Source: an uncultured Prevotella sp. (GTDB lineage Bacteria; Bacteroidota; Bacteroidia; Bacteroidales; Bacteroidaceae). From it: 64,000 bases of DNA. Shown one piece after another: positions 42,984 through 52,644 of the stretch. The notes beneath the pieces are model-generated. The model was not told the DNA's origin. It did no database searches and saw nothing but the letters and a program-made list of their open reading frames with translations. Numbering within the stretch: position 1 is the first letter of the stretch; each line of letters opens with the position of its first letter. The DNA is taken from positions 1 to 64,000 of the forward strand of contig UQKO01000008.1 in the NCBI GenBank assembly GCA_900541575.1, read 5' to 3'. The position numbers and the translations under genes are program-made.

Positions 42984-44183
42984 CTAACCAGCCAAAATGC
43001 TGTAGCCAGCGGCTTCAATGCCTTCGTGGAGCTCATCGATGTGCTTCTGATCGCGCGTCTCAAGCACCATGCGTAGGTTGCACGAATTCACGTCGGGGCT
43101 TTCGCCGTTACGCTCGTGGTGGATAGAGATAATGTTGGCGCCATGCGTGCAGATGACTTGACACAATCCGAGCAACGAACCTGGACGGTCAGCCATCTCA
43201 ATGAGCATCTCCGTGGTACGACCACCCTTCATCAAGCCTCGATTGATTACACGGCTCAAGATGGTCACGTCGATATTACCACCGCTCACGATGCAACATA
43301 CATTCTTGCCTTTAATATCTACTTTATTAAACATGGCCGCAGCCACACTCACTGCCCCTGCACCTTCGGCAATAAGCTTATGCTGCTCAATGAGGGCAAG
43401 AATAGCAGCGCAGATTTCATCTTCCGTAACGCTTACGATATCGTCGACATACTGCTGACAGTATTCAAATGTATGCACACCGGGCTCTTTCACGGCAATG
43501 CCGTCGGCTATGGTCAATACGTTGGTGAGCGTCTCTATCTGGTTGTGGTCCACACTATTGAGCATACTGGGCGCACCTTGTGCCTGCACACCGACCACGC
43601 GTACAGAAGGCTTCAATGCCTTCACAGCAAAGGCCACACCACTTGCAAGGCCACCCCCACCAATGGGCACGAAGATGACATCGATATCAGGATTCTCATT
43701 AAGTATTTCCATGCCCACCGTGCCTTGTCCGGCAATCACCTGCTCATCGTCGAAGGGATGGATAAAGGTCATATGCTTCTCCTCATTGAGCTGCATGGCA
43801 CGGGCATAAGCATCATCGTAAACGCCAGGAACAAGGCATACGTCTGCACCCATCTCACGAGTGGCTTCCACCTTTGAGATAGGAGCGCCCGAGGGCATAC
43901 ATATCAGTGCGGGTATGCCATAACGACGCGCGGCCAAGGCCACACCTTGCGCATGGTTACCAGCCGAACAGGCTATTACGCCGTGAGCTTTCTCTTCTTC
44001 GCTGAGCTGCGAAATTTTAAATCCAGCTCCGCGCACCTTGAACGAACCGGTTACTTGCAAGTTCTCAGGCTTTAGGAATACGTTGGCTTCGGGATTGATT
44101 TTCTGCGTAGGAATGAGTTGTGTGCGACGCACCACGTCTTTCAACACGGTTGACGCCTTATATATAAGGTCGAGTGTGAGCAT
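42984..44183 (-). CDS. ilvA: Threonine ammonia-lyase (threonine deaminase)
   Basis: A 399-residue PLP enzyme that converts threonine to 2-oxobutyrate and ammonia. I start at the ATG at 44181-44183 ('MLTLDLIYKASTVLKDVVRR'); the frame to 44267 crosses the promoter. The PLP lysine is K49 in 'NLQVTGSFKVRGA', the phosphate loop is 'SAGNHAQGVA', and a Gly-rich loop 'VPIGGGGLASGVA' follows. The C-terminus (about 325-399) is one ACT-like domain ('ADRPGSLLGLCQVICTHGAN'), as in the shorter TdcB/biosynthetic-like group common in Bacteroidota. E. coli IlvA is longer (514, two regulatory domains). It can supply the 2-oxobutyrate for isoleucine. No other ilv gene is adjacent. -7 box at 44227. Confidence 0.93.
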   Translation of the reverse strand: MLTLDLIYKASTVLKDVVRRTQLIPTQKINPEANVFLKPENLQVTGSFKVRGAGFKISQLSEEEKAHGVIACSAGNHAQGVALAARRYGIPALICMPSGAPISKVEATREMGADVCLVPGVYDDAYARAMQLNEEKHMTFIHPFDDEQVIAGQGTVGMEILNENPDIDVIFVPIGGGGLASGVAFAVKALKPSVRVVGVQAQGAPSMLNSVDHNQIETLTNVLTIADGIAVKEPGVHTFEYCQQYVDDIVSVTEDEICAAILALIEQHKLIAEGAGAVSVAAAMFNKVDIKGKNVCCIVSGGNIDVTILSRVINRGLMKGGRTTEMLIEMADRPGSLLGLCQVICTHGANIISIHHERNGESPDVNSCNLRMVLETRDQKHIDELHEGIEAAGYSILAG

Positions 44184-44226
44184 AAGCTTTTCTATCTTTT
44201 TGCTGTATAAAGTAGGGTTATGCTTG

Positions 44227-44234
44227 CAAATGTA
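44227..44234 (-). promoter_or_regulatory. -7 box TACATTTG for ilvA
   Basis: Matches TAnnTTTG on the minus strand, 43 bases before the ATG at 44183. A TTTG lies only 15 bases upstream, shorter than usual. Confidence 0.5.
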
Positions 44235-44448
44235 TAAAATATGTACTAACAAAAGAAGAGAAAGCACAATTATTTACCTTCTCTTCATCACTTTTCTTAT
44301 TTCATATTAGGGTCATTCCTTCTTTTTAACGTGAGTTCGGGATAATATTTCCATAAGCAATAAACCATATACGTTTCCAACCTCCCAAGGGTGACCATAA
44401 AATGATCACCGATAAGATTAGAATAAGCTCATGCCGAGCATACTACAA

Positions 44449-44488
44449 ATAGCACGTTCAGCCATGATATATTAGCCGAACGTGCTAT
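44449..44488 (-). terminator. Terminator of the recJ-recQ-ATPase unit
   Basis: ATAGCACGTTC pairs perfectly with GAACGTGCTAT (11 bp, 18-base loop). It starts 45 bases past the stop of the ModF-like gene. U-runs on both sides are short. Confidence 0.55.
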
Positions 44489-44532
44489 CTTGTTTCTCTA
44501 CAAGACAAAGCGGACTTTCGCTCTGCTTATTC

Positions 44533-46059
44533 TCATTTGTTCTTCACTAATCTGATGCGATGGTCGATACACGAGGGAAGTTCGTCTTCATAGTGCGTCA
44601 CCATGATGAGCGTCTTTTCGGGCTGATGCATGTATTGATCGATTACGCTCTGAGCACGCAAACGATGCTCATCGTCGAGTCCATGGAAGGGTTCGTCCAG
44701 GATTAAAAGATCGGGGCTCTTGACAAAGGCTCGCACTAGGAGTATGAGACGCTGCTCGCCCGACGAGAGCTTCATGTAATTGCGCTCGGCCAGGTTTTCT
44801 GCTTCAAACATGGAGAGCCACTTCATGCAACGCTCACGCTCCTCGGCATTGGCACGCTTATAAAGTCCGATGGTGTCGCGCAGACCACTGGCTACAATAT
44901 CAATGGCGGGAAGATCTTTGCGGTAGGTAGAGAATATTTCGGGCGATACGTAGCCAATGTGGCGCTTAATGTCCCAAATGCTTTCACCGCGGCCTCGCTG
45001 GTGTCCGAAGAGGCGAATGTCGCACGCATAGCCTTGCGGATTGTCGGCACAGACGAGCGAGAGCAGTGTAGATTTGCCCGCTCCATTCTCGCCCATAAGG
45101 GCCCAATGTTCTCCTCGCATCACTTTCCAGTTGAGATCGCGCAGAATGGTACGCTCACCATAGCGGATGTGGATGTTGCGGAAGTCTATCACGCACTCCG
45201 ATGCGGCATGGTCCATGATATCCTCGGGCATAGAGGAATTGGGAACATCGGGCGTCGACACCTTGCCTAGGAACTCCTTATATGCTTCTAGACTGATAGG
45301 TGCGTCAACTCGCTTATCGTGTACTCTCACCACACTCTGTACGAAAGGCGGAACATCTGAGCCACGACTTACTACAAGTACCAATGTGACACGTTGGGCC
45401 AGGCGTTCGAGCACGGAGTTGAGCATCTGTCGAGCCTCAACATCGAGACCTATATAGGGATTATCTATGATTAACACCTTCGGACATGATAAGAGCATCT
45501 TCGCTATCTGCAAGCGTCTCAACTCGCCACTCGAGAGCTGATTGACGGGCTTCTCTCCATGCGCAGCTATGCCTATTTCGCGCAGTAAATCTGCATTGGG
45601 CAGGCTTTCTAATCCATCGCTCACGATGGACTGTTTTTTCTCTTCAATTGCTGTATCTTCGGCACTCGCCAATGCTCTTTGCTGCGCTGATCCGCCCCAT
45701 GCCATGCATGCTTGCTTTAGCACTTCGTTGACGGTGGGAAACACTTGTTCGTCAGCCTGATTCCATCGCTGCTGATAGTAGGCTGGTTCGTTGCCGCCAT
45801 ATACATCGCGAAAATTTACCTGGCGCACATTGCTGCTCACACGGCAATCGGCATCACAGCCGAAGTCGTACGTTGCAGCATCGCCAAGCAATGGGTGTGC
45901 TCCTGTGAGCATGTCTACTAAAAAGGATTTACCGCTTCCGTTACGACCACAGATGGCCATGGTCGTTCCCTCTTCAAGGCGAAAATCGAGGGGAGCTGCA
46001 AGGCGATAATCAGGATGACGCGTTACGCCTTGCTTGATGCATATATAAGTACGAGACAT
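44533..46059 (-). CDS. ModF-like double ATP-binding protein
   Basis: A 508-residue soluble protein with two ABC ATPase domains and no membrane segment. Domain 1 (about 1-250) has Walker A 'CGRNGSGKSFLVDML' and signature 'LSSGELRRLQIAKMLL'. Domain 2 (about 285-508) has 'MGENGAGKSTLLSLV', signature 'KLSSGEQRLILLVRAF' and Walker B 'LLILDEPFHGLD'. The general layout is that of E. coli ModF, linked by name to molybdate but without a proven transport role. No molybdate permease gene is nearby, so the substrate is open. It follows recQ by 40 bases and is probably the last gene of recJ-recQ-ATPase. Start: ATG at 46057-46059. Confidence 0.88.
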   Translation of the reverse strand: MSRTYICIKQGVTRHPDYRLAAPLDFRLEEGTTMAICGRNGSGKSFLVDMLTGAHPLLGDAATYDFGCDADCRVSSNVRQVNFRDVYGGNEPAYYQQRWNQADEQVFPTVNEVLKQACMAWGGSAQQRALASAEDTAIEEKKQSIVSDGLESLPNADLLREIGIAAHGEKPVNQLSSGELRRLQIAKMLLSCPKVLIIDNPYIGLDVEARQMLNSVLERLAQRVTLVLVVSRGSDVPPFVQSVVRVHDKRVDAPISLEAYKEFLGKVSTPDVPNSSMPEDIMDHAASECVIDFRNIHIRYGERTILRDLNWKVMRGEHWALMGENGAGKSTLLSLVCADNPQGYACDIRLFGHQRGRGESIWDIKRHIGYVSPEIFSTYRKDLPAIDIVASGLRDTIGLYKRANAEERERCMKWLSMFEAENLAERNYMKLSSGEQRLILLVRAFVKSPDLLILDEPFHGLDDEHRLRAQSVIDQYMHQPEKTLIMVTHYEDELPSCIDHRIRLVKNK

Positions 46060-46099
46060 GGGGGATAGTTTGTTCGTTGAGTTTAGGGTGGTTTATAGT

Positions 46100-48184
46100 C
46101 TACAAGAGTTCGAGTGTGAAGCCCTCATAACGTATTTTTCCTTGCTCGGTCAAATGCTGAATGGCACGTTGAAGAATTTCAGCTGGATAGCCCGATTGTT
46201 GGAGCTGAGAAAGCGTGCAGGAACGTGTCGAGCCTTGCTCATTTTTTTCACCATCTTCTTGATTATTGAGAGTAGTGATTTCCTCTTTATGAATTGAGGC
46301 TAGAAAATCGAGCAAATATGCTTCAGCTGACTTCACTTTCTTTTCGGCAGAGAGACTTTGAATGTGCTCTTCTCTACTGATGCACACGTCGCAATAGCCG
46401 CAATCGGGACCCTCGTCGGCAAAGTAGTGGAGGAGATAACGGCTACGGCAAGTATCGGTCTGCGTAAAATAACCTAGCATGGCATCTATACGTGTCTTGT
46501 ACTGCTCGAGACGACGCTCATAGATGTCGGGCGAGATCTCCACCAGGTTGCTGTCGATGCGGCGACTGATATATGTGATCTGCGGCACGCTTTTTCCGGG
46601 AATATAGTTGACTACTCGGAGTTGAGTCATATGGCGCAGTTTATCATAGACCTCTTCACGCGTCAAGTGGCATTCCTCGGCAATGCGATCTTCCTCCACA
46701 GGAACGTAATCAGAGAAGAAGCCGCAATGAGTGCGTAGCAACGCATTGAGCACGCGCTCTTCGTGAGCATCAAGATAGTCGACACCATAGAGTTCGTCGC
46801 GCCTTACGAGGAACATGATACGTGACCCCGTTTCACCTTCTAGACTGAAATGGATGTATCCCGCTCTAGTAAGCAGATTGAGCGCACTCACTAGCACGAC
46901 GGGGAAATGCTTAAACACGCGACAAAAGCGGTCGATATCGAAATCGAAGGTACGTCCCTCAGCATCGCCCTCAGCTATCTGATAGAAAGAAGCGAGGTCG
47001 GAATAAACACGGCGAATGTAGCTTCGCTCGGGAAAGGTCTGCGAAAGGCGCGCGTTTAGTTTCTGTATATCGCTTCGATTGTAGAGCAACACTGCATAGG
47101 ACACTGCACCATCACGGCCTCCGCGCCCTGCTTCTTGATAGTAGGCTTCGAGCGAGTCGGGCACATCTATATGAACAACTAAACGCACGTCGGGCTTATC
47201 TATCCCCATACCAAAGGCATTGGTGGCTACCATGATGCGGGTTTCATCGCTTTGCCAGGATAGCTGACGCATATCTTTATCGAGCGAAGTAAGTCCTGCA
47301 TGATAGTATAGGGCGGGAAGTCCGCTCTGATTGAGAATCTCTGCCACTTCACGAGTTCGTTTTCGAGAGCGTGTATAGACGATCGCAGATCCCGGAACAC
47401 TGCGAAGTATGTGTATGAGTTGCTCTATTTTATCCTCCGCTTGACGCACAATGTAGTGAAGGTTAGGCCGCTCAAAGCTCATACGAAACACCTGTCCGTT
47501 CCGAAAGTCCAACTTCTCTTGAATATCTTTCACCACGAGCGGTGTGGCCGTTGCAGTAAGTGCTAGTATGGGAATGTTGGGAAGCAAATTGCGTATGGTC
47601 GCAATCTGTAAGTAGTGAGGACGAAAATCATAGCCCCACTGCGAGATGCAGTGAGCCTCATCTACTGTGATAAGACATACCTTCATGCCACGCAGTTTGC
47701 TCTGAAAAAGTGAAGTGGCAAGACGCTCTGGCGAGACGTAAAGAAACTTATAAGCTCCGAAGATGGCATTGTCAAGACGTTGCACCACTTCGGCCCGGCT
47801 CAATCCTGCATAAACAGCCTCTGCAGGTATACCCCTTCGGCGCAAGTTCTGCACTTGGTCTTTCATGAGAGCAATGAGCGGAGTGACCACAATACACATA
47901 CCCTCCATGCCCATCGTGGGCACCTGAAAAGTAAGGCTCTTGCCACCACCAGTGGGCATGAGCCCTAACGTGTCGTGCCCAGCCGATATGCTTTCGATAA
48001 TGCTCAACTGTATGCTTCGAAATGCGGGATATCCCCAATAACGACGCAGTATGGCGAGCCAATCAGACGGAGTAGATGCTGAAGCTGCTGCTTGCGGCTC
48101 TGAAATAGGCTCTTCATTCTCAAAGGGATGCTGACTCTGAGCCTCTGCATCTTGAGATTGCTGCTCGAAAGAAGTATGCTGCAT
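46100..48184 (-). CDS. recQ: RecQ-family ATP-dependent DNA helicase
   Basis: A 694-residue 3'-5' DNA helicase. I take the ATG at 48182-48184; the frame's other start is a TTG at 48202, one base after the recJ stop. The first 45 residues are Gln/Glu/Ala rich and probably disordered. Helicase motifs are 'LMPTGGGKSLTFQVP' (Walker A), 'VDEAHCISQWGYDFRP' (DEAH plus aromatic loop), 'ALTATAT' and 'VATNAFGMGIDKPDVR', 'YYQEAGRGGRDG'. The RecQ-C zinc site is in 'CRSRYLLHYFADEGPDCGYCDVC'-like cysteines (near residue 590). No HRDC domain is evident. It lies 19 bases after recJ, a pairing that makes sense because RecQ and RecJ jointly process DNA ends in the RecF pathway. Confidence 0.94.
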   Translation of the reverse strand: MQHTSFEQQSQDAEAQSQHPFENEEPISEPQAAASASTPSDWLAILRRYWGYPAFRSIQLSIIESISAGHDTLGLMPTGGGKSLTFQVPTMGMEGMCIVVTPLIALMKDQVQNLRRRGIPAEAVYAGLSRAEVVQRLDNAIFGAYKFLYVSPERLATSLFQSKLRGMKVCLITVDEAHCISQWGYDFRPHYLQIATIRNLLPNIPILALTATATPLVVKDIQEKLDFRNGQVFRMSFERPNLHYIVRQAEDKIEQLIHILRSVPGSAIVYTRSRKRTREVAEILNQSGLPALYYHAGLTSLDKDMRQLSWQSDETRIMVATNAFGMGIDKPDVRLVVHIDVPDSLEAYYQEAGRGGRDGAVSYAVLLYNRSDIQKLNARLSQTFPERSYIRRVYSDLASFYQIAEGDAEGRTFDFDIDRFCRVFKHFPVVLVSALNLLTRAGYIHFSLEGETGSRIMFLVRRDELYGVDYLDAHEERVLNALLRTHCGFFSDYVPVEEDRIAEECHLTREEVYDKLRHMTQLRVVNYIPGKSVPQITYISRRIDSNLVEISPDIYERRLEQYKTRIDAMLGYFTQTDTCRSRYLLHYFADEGPDCGYCDVCISREEHIQSLSAEKKVKSAEAYLLDFLASIHKEEITTLNNQEDGEKNEQGSTRSCTLSQLQQSGYPAEILQRAIQHLTEQGKIRYEGFTLELL

Positions 48185-48203
48185 GGGAAAGAGAATATAC
48201 AAA

Positions 48204-49922
48204 TTAGTTGCAGGGACGAATATCGTCTATCTGTAGCTGCACTTCGCCTCGCTTATGCGTGTTCTCCTCAATAGTATAACAGATATCGAAGGCGCGCTTC
48301 GTCTTAATGTAGCGAGCTTGCGAACTTTGTCCGAAAGCAATTCCATTCATCACGTTGTTGCTCTTATTGTCCACTAGCTCTAGCTTGATGTGCTCCTGTC
48401 CGCGTCCCACTACTTTGCTAGTGCCGTAGTCGTAGACGCGGCGCGTACAGAAGATGGGCTTCAAATTGCCCGGACCGAAAGGAGCAAAGCGACGCAACTG
48501 CTGATAGAAACGAAAGGTCACGTCCTTAAAATCAAGTTCTGCATCGATGTTAAGACTAGCCTCTGTCTGTTCGTCGAGGATGTGTTCAGACACGTACTGT
48601 TCAAAGCGTTGGCTAAATTCTTCAACGTGTTCCACAGGAAGTGTTAGCCCCGCGGCATAAGTATGACCGCCGAAGTTTTCGAGCAGGTCTTGACAACTCT
48701 GCACAGCCTTGTAGACATCGAAGCCCGACACAGAGCGTGCCGAACCCGTGGCCATTCCCTCGGAACGAGTCAATACAACCGCAGGACGATAATAGAGTTC
48801 CGTAAGACGAGAAGCCACAATGCCTATCACGCCTTTATGCCATGCTTCATTATAGATTACAATGCTACGGCGAGAGTCGAGTTCGGGAAGGTCTTTCACC
48901 TGCTCCACGGCCTCCTCGGTCATTTGCTTGTCAAGATCCTTGCGCGCCTCGTTGTAGAGGTTGATACGCCCAGCCTTCTCAAGCGCCGACTGATAGTCGC
49001 GATCGACGAGTAGCTCTACGGCTTCCTTCCCATTCTGCATACGTCCAGAGGCGTTGATACGCGGACCAATTTTGAAAATAATATCGTTCATCGTCAGTTC
49101 ACGATCGGACAGACCACACACCTCAATGATGGCCTGTAGGCCAATACTAGGATTGGAATTGAGACAGCGCAGGCCATGATAGGCCAATACACGATTCTCG
49201 CCCATCACAGGCACGATATCAGAGGCGATGCTCACAGCGCAGAGGTCGAGCAAAGAGGTGAGCTTGTTGAACTCTATGCCATTGCTCACAGCGAAGGCCT
49301 GCATAAACTTGAACCCTACGCCACACCCCGAAAGGTGGGTGTAGGGGTAATGATTGTCGCGCCGCTTGGGATTAAGAATGGCCACAGCACAAGGCAACTC
49401 ATCGTCGGGCACATGGTGGTCGCAGATAATGAAGTCGATACCCAGACTTTTAGCATAAGCTATCTCCTCTATAGCCTTAATACCACAGTCGAGCACGATA
49501 ATAAGTCCTACGCCAGTCTGCGCAGCAAAATCGATACCTTTCTTCGAGATACCATAACCCTCTTCATAGCGATCGGGGATGTAGAAATCGATGTTGGAGT
49601 AGTATTGCAGCAAAAACTTGTAGACCAAGGCAACGGCTGTACAGCCATCCACATCGTAGTCGCCATACACGAGGATGCGCTCTTTGCGGCCCATAGCCAG
49701 ATTAAGGCGATCCACTGCCTGCTGCATATCATTCATAAGGAAGGGATCATGCAGTTCCGTCAGTTGCGGACGGAAAAAGTGGCGAGCTTCCTGCGGCGTA
49801 TGGATGCCCCGCTCGAAGAGTAGCTTGCCAAGGGCGGGATGGATGCCCACCTCTTGAGCCAGCTCTGCTTGCGCGGCAGCCTCGTCGTGGGTGGGTGCCT
49901 CGTAGTTCCATTTGTAAATCAT
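48204..49922 (-). CDS. recJ: Single-stranded-DNA-specific exonuclease RecJ
   Basis: A 572-residue RecJ, the normal length. It degrades single-stranded DNA 5' to 3' in recombination and mismatch repair. The DHH-superfamily metal sites are clear: 'VYGDYDVDGCTAVALVYKFL' (motif I), 'IVLDCGIKAIEEI' (II), 'FIICDHHVPDDELP' (III, DHH) and 'LSGCGVGFKF'. The DHHA1 domain has 'GMATGSARSVSGFDVYKAV' and 'FGGHTYAAGLTL'; the OB-fold domain is at the end ('ELDFKDVTFRFYQQLRRFAPFG' pattern). Start: ATG at 49920-49922. It is the first gene of recJ-recQ-ModF-like ATPase. Confidence 0.97.
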   Translation of the reverse strand: MIYKWNYEAPTHDEAAAQAELAQEVGIHPALGKLLFERGIHTPQEARHFFRPQLTELHDPFLMNDMQQAVDRLNLAMGRKERILVYGDYDVDGCTAVALVYKFLLQYYSNIDFYIPDRYEEGYGISKKGIDFAAQTGVGLIIVLDCGIKAIEEIAYAKSLGIDFIICDHHVPDDELPCAVAILNPKRRDNHYPYTHLSGCGVGFKFMQAFAVSNGIEFNKLTSLLDLCAVSIASDIVPVMGENRVLAYHGLRCLNSNPSIGLQAIIEVCGLSDRELTMNDIIFKIGPRINASGRMQNGKEAVELLVDRDYQSALEKAGRINLYNEARKDLDKQMTEEAVEQVKDLPELDSRRSIVIYNEAWHKGVIGIVASRLTELYYRPAVVLTRSEGMATGSARSVSGFDVYKAVQSCQDLLENFGGHTYAAGLTLPVEHVEEFSQRFEQYVSEHILDEQTEASLNIDAELDFKDVTFRFYQQLRRFAPFGPGNLKPIFCTRRVYDYGTSKVVGRGQEHIKLELVDNKSNNVMNGIAFGQSSQARYIKTKRAFDICYTIEENTHKRGEVQLQIDDIRPCN

Positions 49923-50240
49923 GCTGATATATCATTTTTTATTTTCTTCTGAGTAAGGGAAAAGAAGGGCACGCACATCGGCTGTAAAGCCGCGTTTTGC
50001 CATGCTATATAGGTAGATGTTCTTGTGGGGGAAAACGCTCCGCAACTTCCACAAGTCACGTTCGTACCCAATTTAGCATGCTAAGTTATGAAGAAAACGT
50101 GATATAAGCGGTAAGAAAAGGCTTCTATTTTTACTTCTCCCGTTAATTGGATAGATTGAATCGAAGCATACAGGAGAAAAATAACTACTACCATAATGTC
50201 TCTTCATGAGGGCCTTTCCGTTTCAATATGAGGGTTTAGC
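49923..50240. other. Upstream gap of recJ, nothing firm
   Basis: About 318 bases between the divergent recJ and the 22-bp array. It contains the recJ promoter by position, but I find no clean TAnnTTTG/TTTG pair, and no ORF with family character. Confidence 0.4.
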
Positions 50241-50394
50241 TATCGTTCAACGCCCAGTGACTCATCGTTCAACGCCCAGTGACTCATCGTTCAACGCCCG
50301 GTGACTGATCGTTCATTGGGCGTTGAACGATGGCGATATGCCCATCCGCAAACGGTTACATGCCCATTTTCAGACGCTTACATGCCCATCTACA
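50241..50394. repeat. Seven-unit array in strict 22-bp register
   Basis: Units start every 22 bp from 50241 to 50373. Units 1-3 are ATCGTTCAACGCCC(A/G)GTGACT, each with one leading base (T or C). Unit 4 starts like them (ATCGTTCA) and then turns into an inverted copy (GGGCGTTGAACGATGG, 50318-50333). Units 5-7 each have ATGCCCAT at offset 9. ATGCCCAT also occurs in the array at 41376. Phase is kept across the change of unit type. Confidence 0.8.
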
Positions 50395-50518
50395 AGCGAA
50401 AAGAGCATGCACAATATAACACGCCCCCTCGGCTCTTCCTATTCTAAGATATTATGCTCCCCCCCTTTTCCCATAGTGGGGAGAGACTGTAAGGAGTAAT
50501 GCCTTTCTCCTCCCCACC

Positions 50519-50550
50519 CTTGTCCACGTGGTACGTATTTCGTACTTTTG
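50519..50550 (+). promoter_or_regulatory. Promoter CTTG-N20-TACTTTTG
   Basis: A TACTTTTG -7 box (50543-50550) with CTTG (50519-50522) 20 bases upstream. It lies 36 bases before the ABC-F ATG at 50586. Confidence 0.65.
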
Positions 50551-50585
50551 CACCCTAAAAATCAAGCACATACAAACTCTCATAC

Positions 50586-52220
50586 ATGGTATCAGTAGAC
50601 GGACTCGCCGTGGAATTTGGCGGCACTACCCTATTTAGCGACATTTCTTTTGTAATCAACGACTCCGACCGCATTGCTCTGATGGGCAAGAATGGTGCGG
50701 GAAAAAGCACGCTGCTCAAAATCTTGGCAGGAGTGAGGAAGCCCACGCGCGGCTCGGTCTCTGCGCCGAAAGATACGGTGATAGCTTATCTGCCCCAGCA
50801 CCTCATGACCGAAGACGGCCGCACTGTGTTCGAGGAGGCGAGCCAAGCCTTTGCCCACCTACACGAAATGCAGGCTCACCTCGACGACCTCAACCGCCAA
50901 CTCGGTGAACGTACTGACTACGAGAGTGATGAATACATGGCGATCATAGAGGAAGTGGCCACGCTGAGCGAAAAATTTTATGCTATTGACATGACACACT
51001 TCGAGGAGGACGTGGAGAAGACGCTCCTCGGCTTGGGCTTTGAGCGCTCTGACTTCGACCGCCCCACAAGCGAATTCTCGGGAGGATGGCGTATGCGCAT
51101 CGAGCTTGCTAAGATGCTACTACAAAAGCCAGACCTTCTTCTACTCGACGAGCCTACCAACCATCTCGATATTGAATCAATAGGATGGCTAGAAGAGTTT
51201 CTTATCAATAGCGGAAAGGCTGTGATGGTAATCAGTCACGACCGTAAATTCGTGGACAACATCACAACACGCACCATCGAGGTGACAATGGGACGCATCT
51301 ACGACTACAAGGTGAACTATTCGCACTACTTACAACTACGAGCCGAACGTCGCGAGCAGCAACAGAAACAGTACGAAGAACAGCAGAAGATGATACAGGA
51401 AACGAAGGACTTCATCGAACGCTTCAAAGGTACTTACTCTAAGACATTTCAGGTGCAAAGCCGTGTGAAGATGCTTGAGAAACTTGAAATTATCGAGGTG
51501 GACGAGATGGACACATCGGCTCTGCGCCTAAAGTTTCCCCCTTCGCCACGCAGCGGACAATATCCTGTAACGGCCGATAGCGTGGGCAAGGCTTTCGACA
51601 GCAAACGCATCTTCAAAGATGCCACTTTCACCATAGAGCGCGGAGCGAAAGTGGCCTTTGTTGGACGCAACGGCGAAGGTAAATCGACGATGGTAAAATG
51701 TATCATGGGCGAGCTAGAACATGAGGGAACGCTCACGCTGGGACACAACGTGCAGATAGGCTACTTCGCACAAAATCAGGCATCGCTGCTCGACGGGGAG
51801 CTAACGGTATTCCAGACCATCGACGACGTGGCGAAGGGCGAGATTCGAAATAAGATACGCGACCTTCTAGGCGCATTCATGTTTGGCGGAGAAGCAAGCA
51901 CGAAGAAAGTCAAGGTGCTTTCGGGCGGTGAACGCACTCGCTTGGCGCTGCTCAAGCTCTTACTTGAACCGGTCAATCTGCTCATTCTAGACGAACCTAC
52001 CAACCACCTCGATCTGCGCACCAAAGACGTGCTAAAACAGGCGCTGCAAGATTTCGATGGCACGCTCATCTGTGTGAGTCACGACCGCGACTTCCTTGAC
52101 GGCCTTGTGAGCCGCGTCTACGAATTTGGTGGAGGAAGAGTGAAGGAACACCTCTGCGGCATCTACGATTTTTTGGAAATGAAGAAGATGGAGGAACTGA
52201 GCGAACTTGAGCGAAAGTAG
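50586..52220 (+). CDS. ABC-F family ATPase
   Basis: A 544-residue protein with two ABC ATPase domains joined by a charged linker and no membrane part. This is the ABC-F layout; such proteins bind the ribosomal E site and relieve stalling or regulate translation. Domain 1 (about 1-240) has 'MGKNGAGKSTLLKIL', signature 'SEFSGGWRMRIELAKMLL' and 'LLLLDEPTNHLDI'. The linker (about 250-310) is coiled coil with Gln and Glu ('EQQQKQYEEQQKMI'). Domain 2 has 'VGRNGEGKSTMVKCI' (Gly-Glu-Gly in place of Gly-Ala-Gly), 'VLSGGERTRLALLKLLL' and 'LLILDEPTNHLDL'. It is probably a housekeeping translation factor near EttA/YbiT/Uup, not a resistance protein. Subtype not decided. Confidence 0.93.
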   Translation: MVSVDGLAVEFGGTTLFSDISFVINDSDRIALMGKNGAGKSTLLKILAGVRKPTRGSVSAPKDTVIAYLPQHLMTEDGRTVFEEASQAFAHLHEMQAHLDDLNRQLGERTDYESDEYMAIIEEVATLSEKFYAIDMTHFEEDVEKTLLGLGFERSDFDRPTSEFSGGWRMRIELAKMLLQKPDLLLLDEPTNHLDIESIGWLEEFLINSGKAVMVISHDRKFVDNITTRTIEVTMGRIYDYKVNYSHYLQLRAERREQQQKQYEEQQKMIQETKDFIERFKGTYSKTFQVQSRVKMLEKLEIIEVDEMDTSALRLKFPPSPRSGQYPVTADSVGKAFDSKRIFKDATFTIERGAKVAFVGRNGEGKSTMVKCIMGELEHEGTLTLGHNVQIGYFAQNQASLLDGELTVFQTIDDVAKGEIRNKIRDLLGAFMFGGEASTKKVKVLSGGERTRLALLKLLLEPVNLLILDEPTNHLDLRTKDVLKQALQDFDGTLICVSHDRDFLDGLVSRVYEFGGGRVKEHLCGIYDFLEMKKMEELSELERK

Positions 52221-52263
52221 GCGCACGCCGCTATTATCTATCTTGACATCTTCGCCTTTTGTG

Positions 52264-52333
52264 CCGACGCGGGACGCGCTGTCCACACACTATGTAAATC
52301 TCTACATAGCTCTGTGGACAGCGCGTCCCGCGC
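52264..52333. repeat. Hairpin with 19-bp perfect arms and GACGCGGGACGCG word
   Basis: The arm 52269-52287 (GCGGGACGCGCTGTCCACA) is the exact complement of 52313-52331. A second stem (CTATGTA, 52290-52296, with TACATAG, 52303-52309) extends it. CCGACGCGGGACGCG (52264-52278) also occurs at 63194-63208, in the large hairpin on the other side of the giant gene. It lies 44 bases past the ABC-F stop and may end that transcript. Confidence 0.7.
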
Positions 52334-52376
52334 TGAGCATACCTATACTTATATAAGGGAGACTCTCTATAAAGGA

Positions 52377-52586
52377 CTACTTTCCCACCGATAGTCGAGA
52401 GATAAATTCGTTCACCGCTGCGCGATAAGTATCGCCCACTGGGATTTCAGCACCTGTATCAAGAACGATTGAGCTACGATTGAGCTCACGAATATGATTG
52501 AGATTTATCAGATAAGAGAAGTGGGCTGTTTGTTGATTCTTTTTGGAAATTGTCGCCAAAGGGCCTACTTTTGAAAATGTAAACAA
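52377..52586 (-). pseudogene. LytTR DNA-binding domain fragment
   Basis: A 69-codon frame. The second half is a good LytTR domain end: 'FSYLINLNHIRELNRSSIVL' and 'IPVGDTYRAAVNEFISRL' match the usual hrSylINLnhI...iPVg..Y pattern. The first part keeps only 'MFTFSKVGPLATISKK'. The domain's first strands and any receiver domain are absent, so this is most likely what remains of a LytTR-type regulator. LytTR proteins bind direct repeats in promoters. It is the nearest gene-like sequence downstream of the giant gene, on the same strand. Confidence 0.6.
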
Positions 52587-52644
52587 TGCGCTACCGTAGA
52601 TCTAATTTTAGCAAGGGCGGGCTGAATCATCGTGCAAGGCGAAT

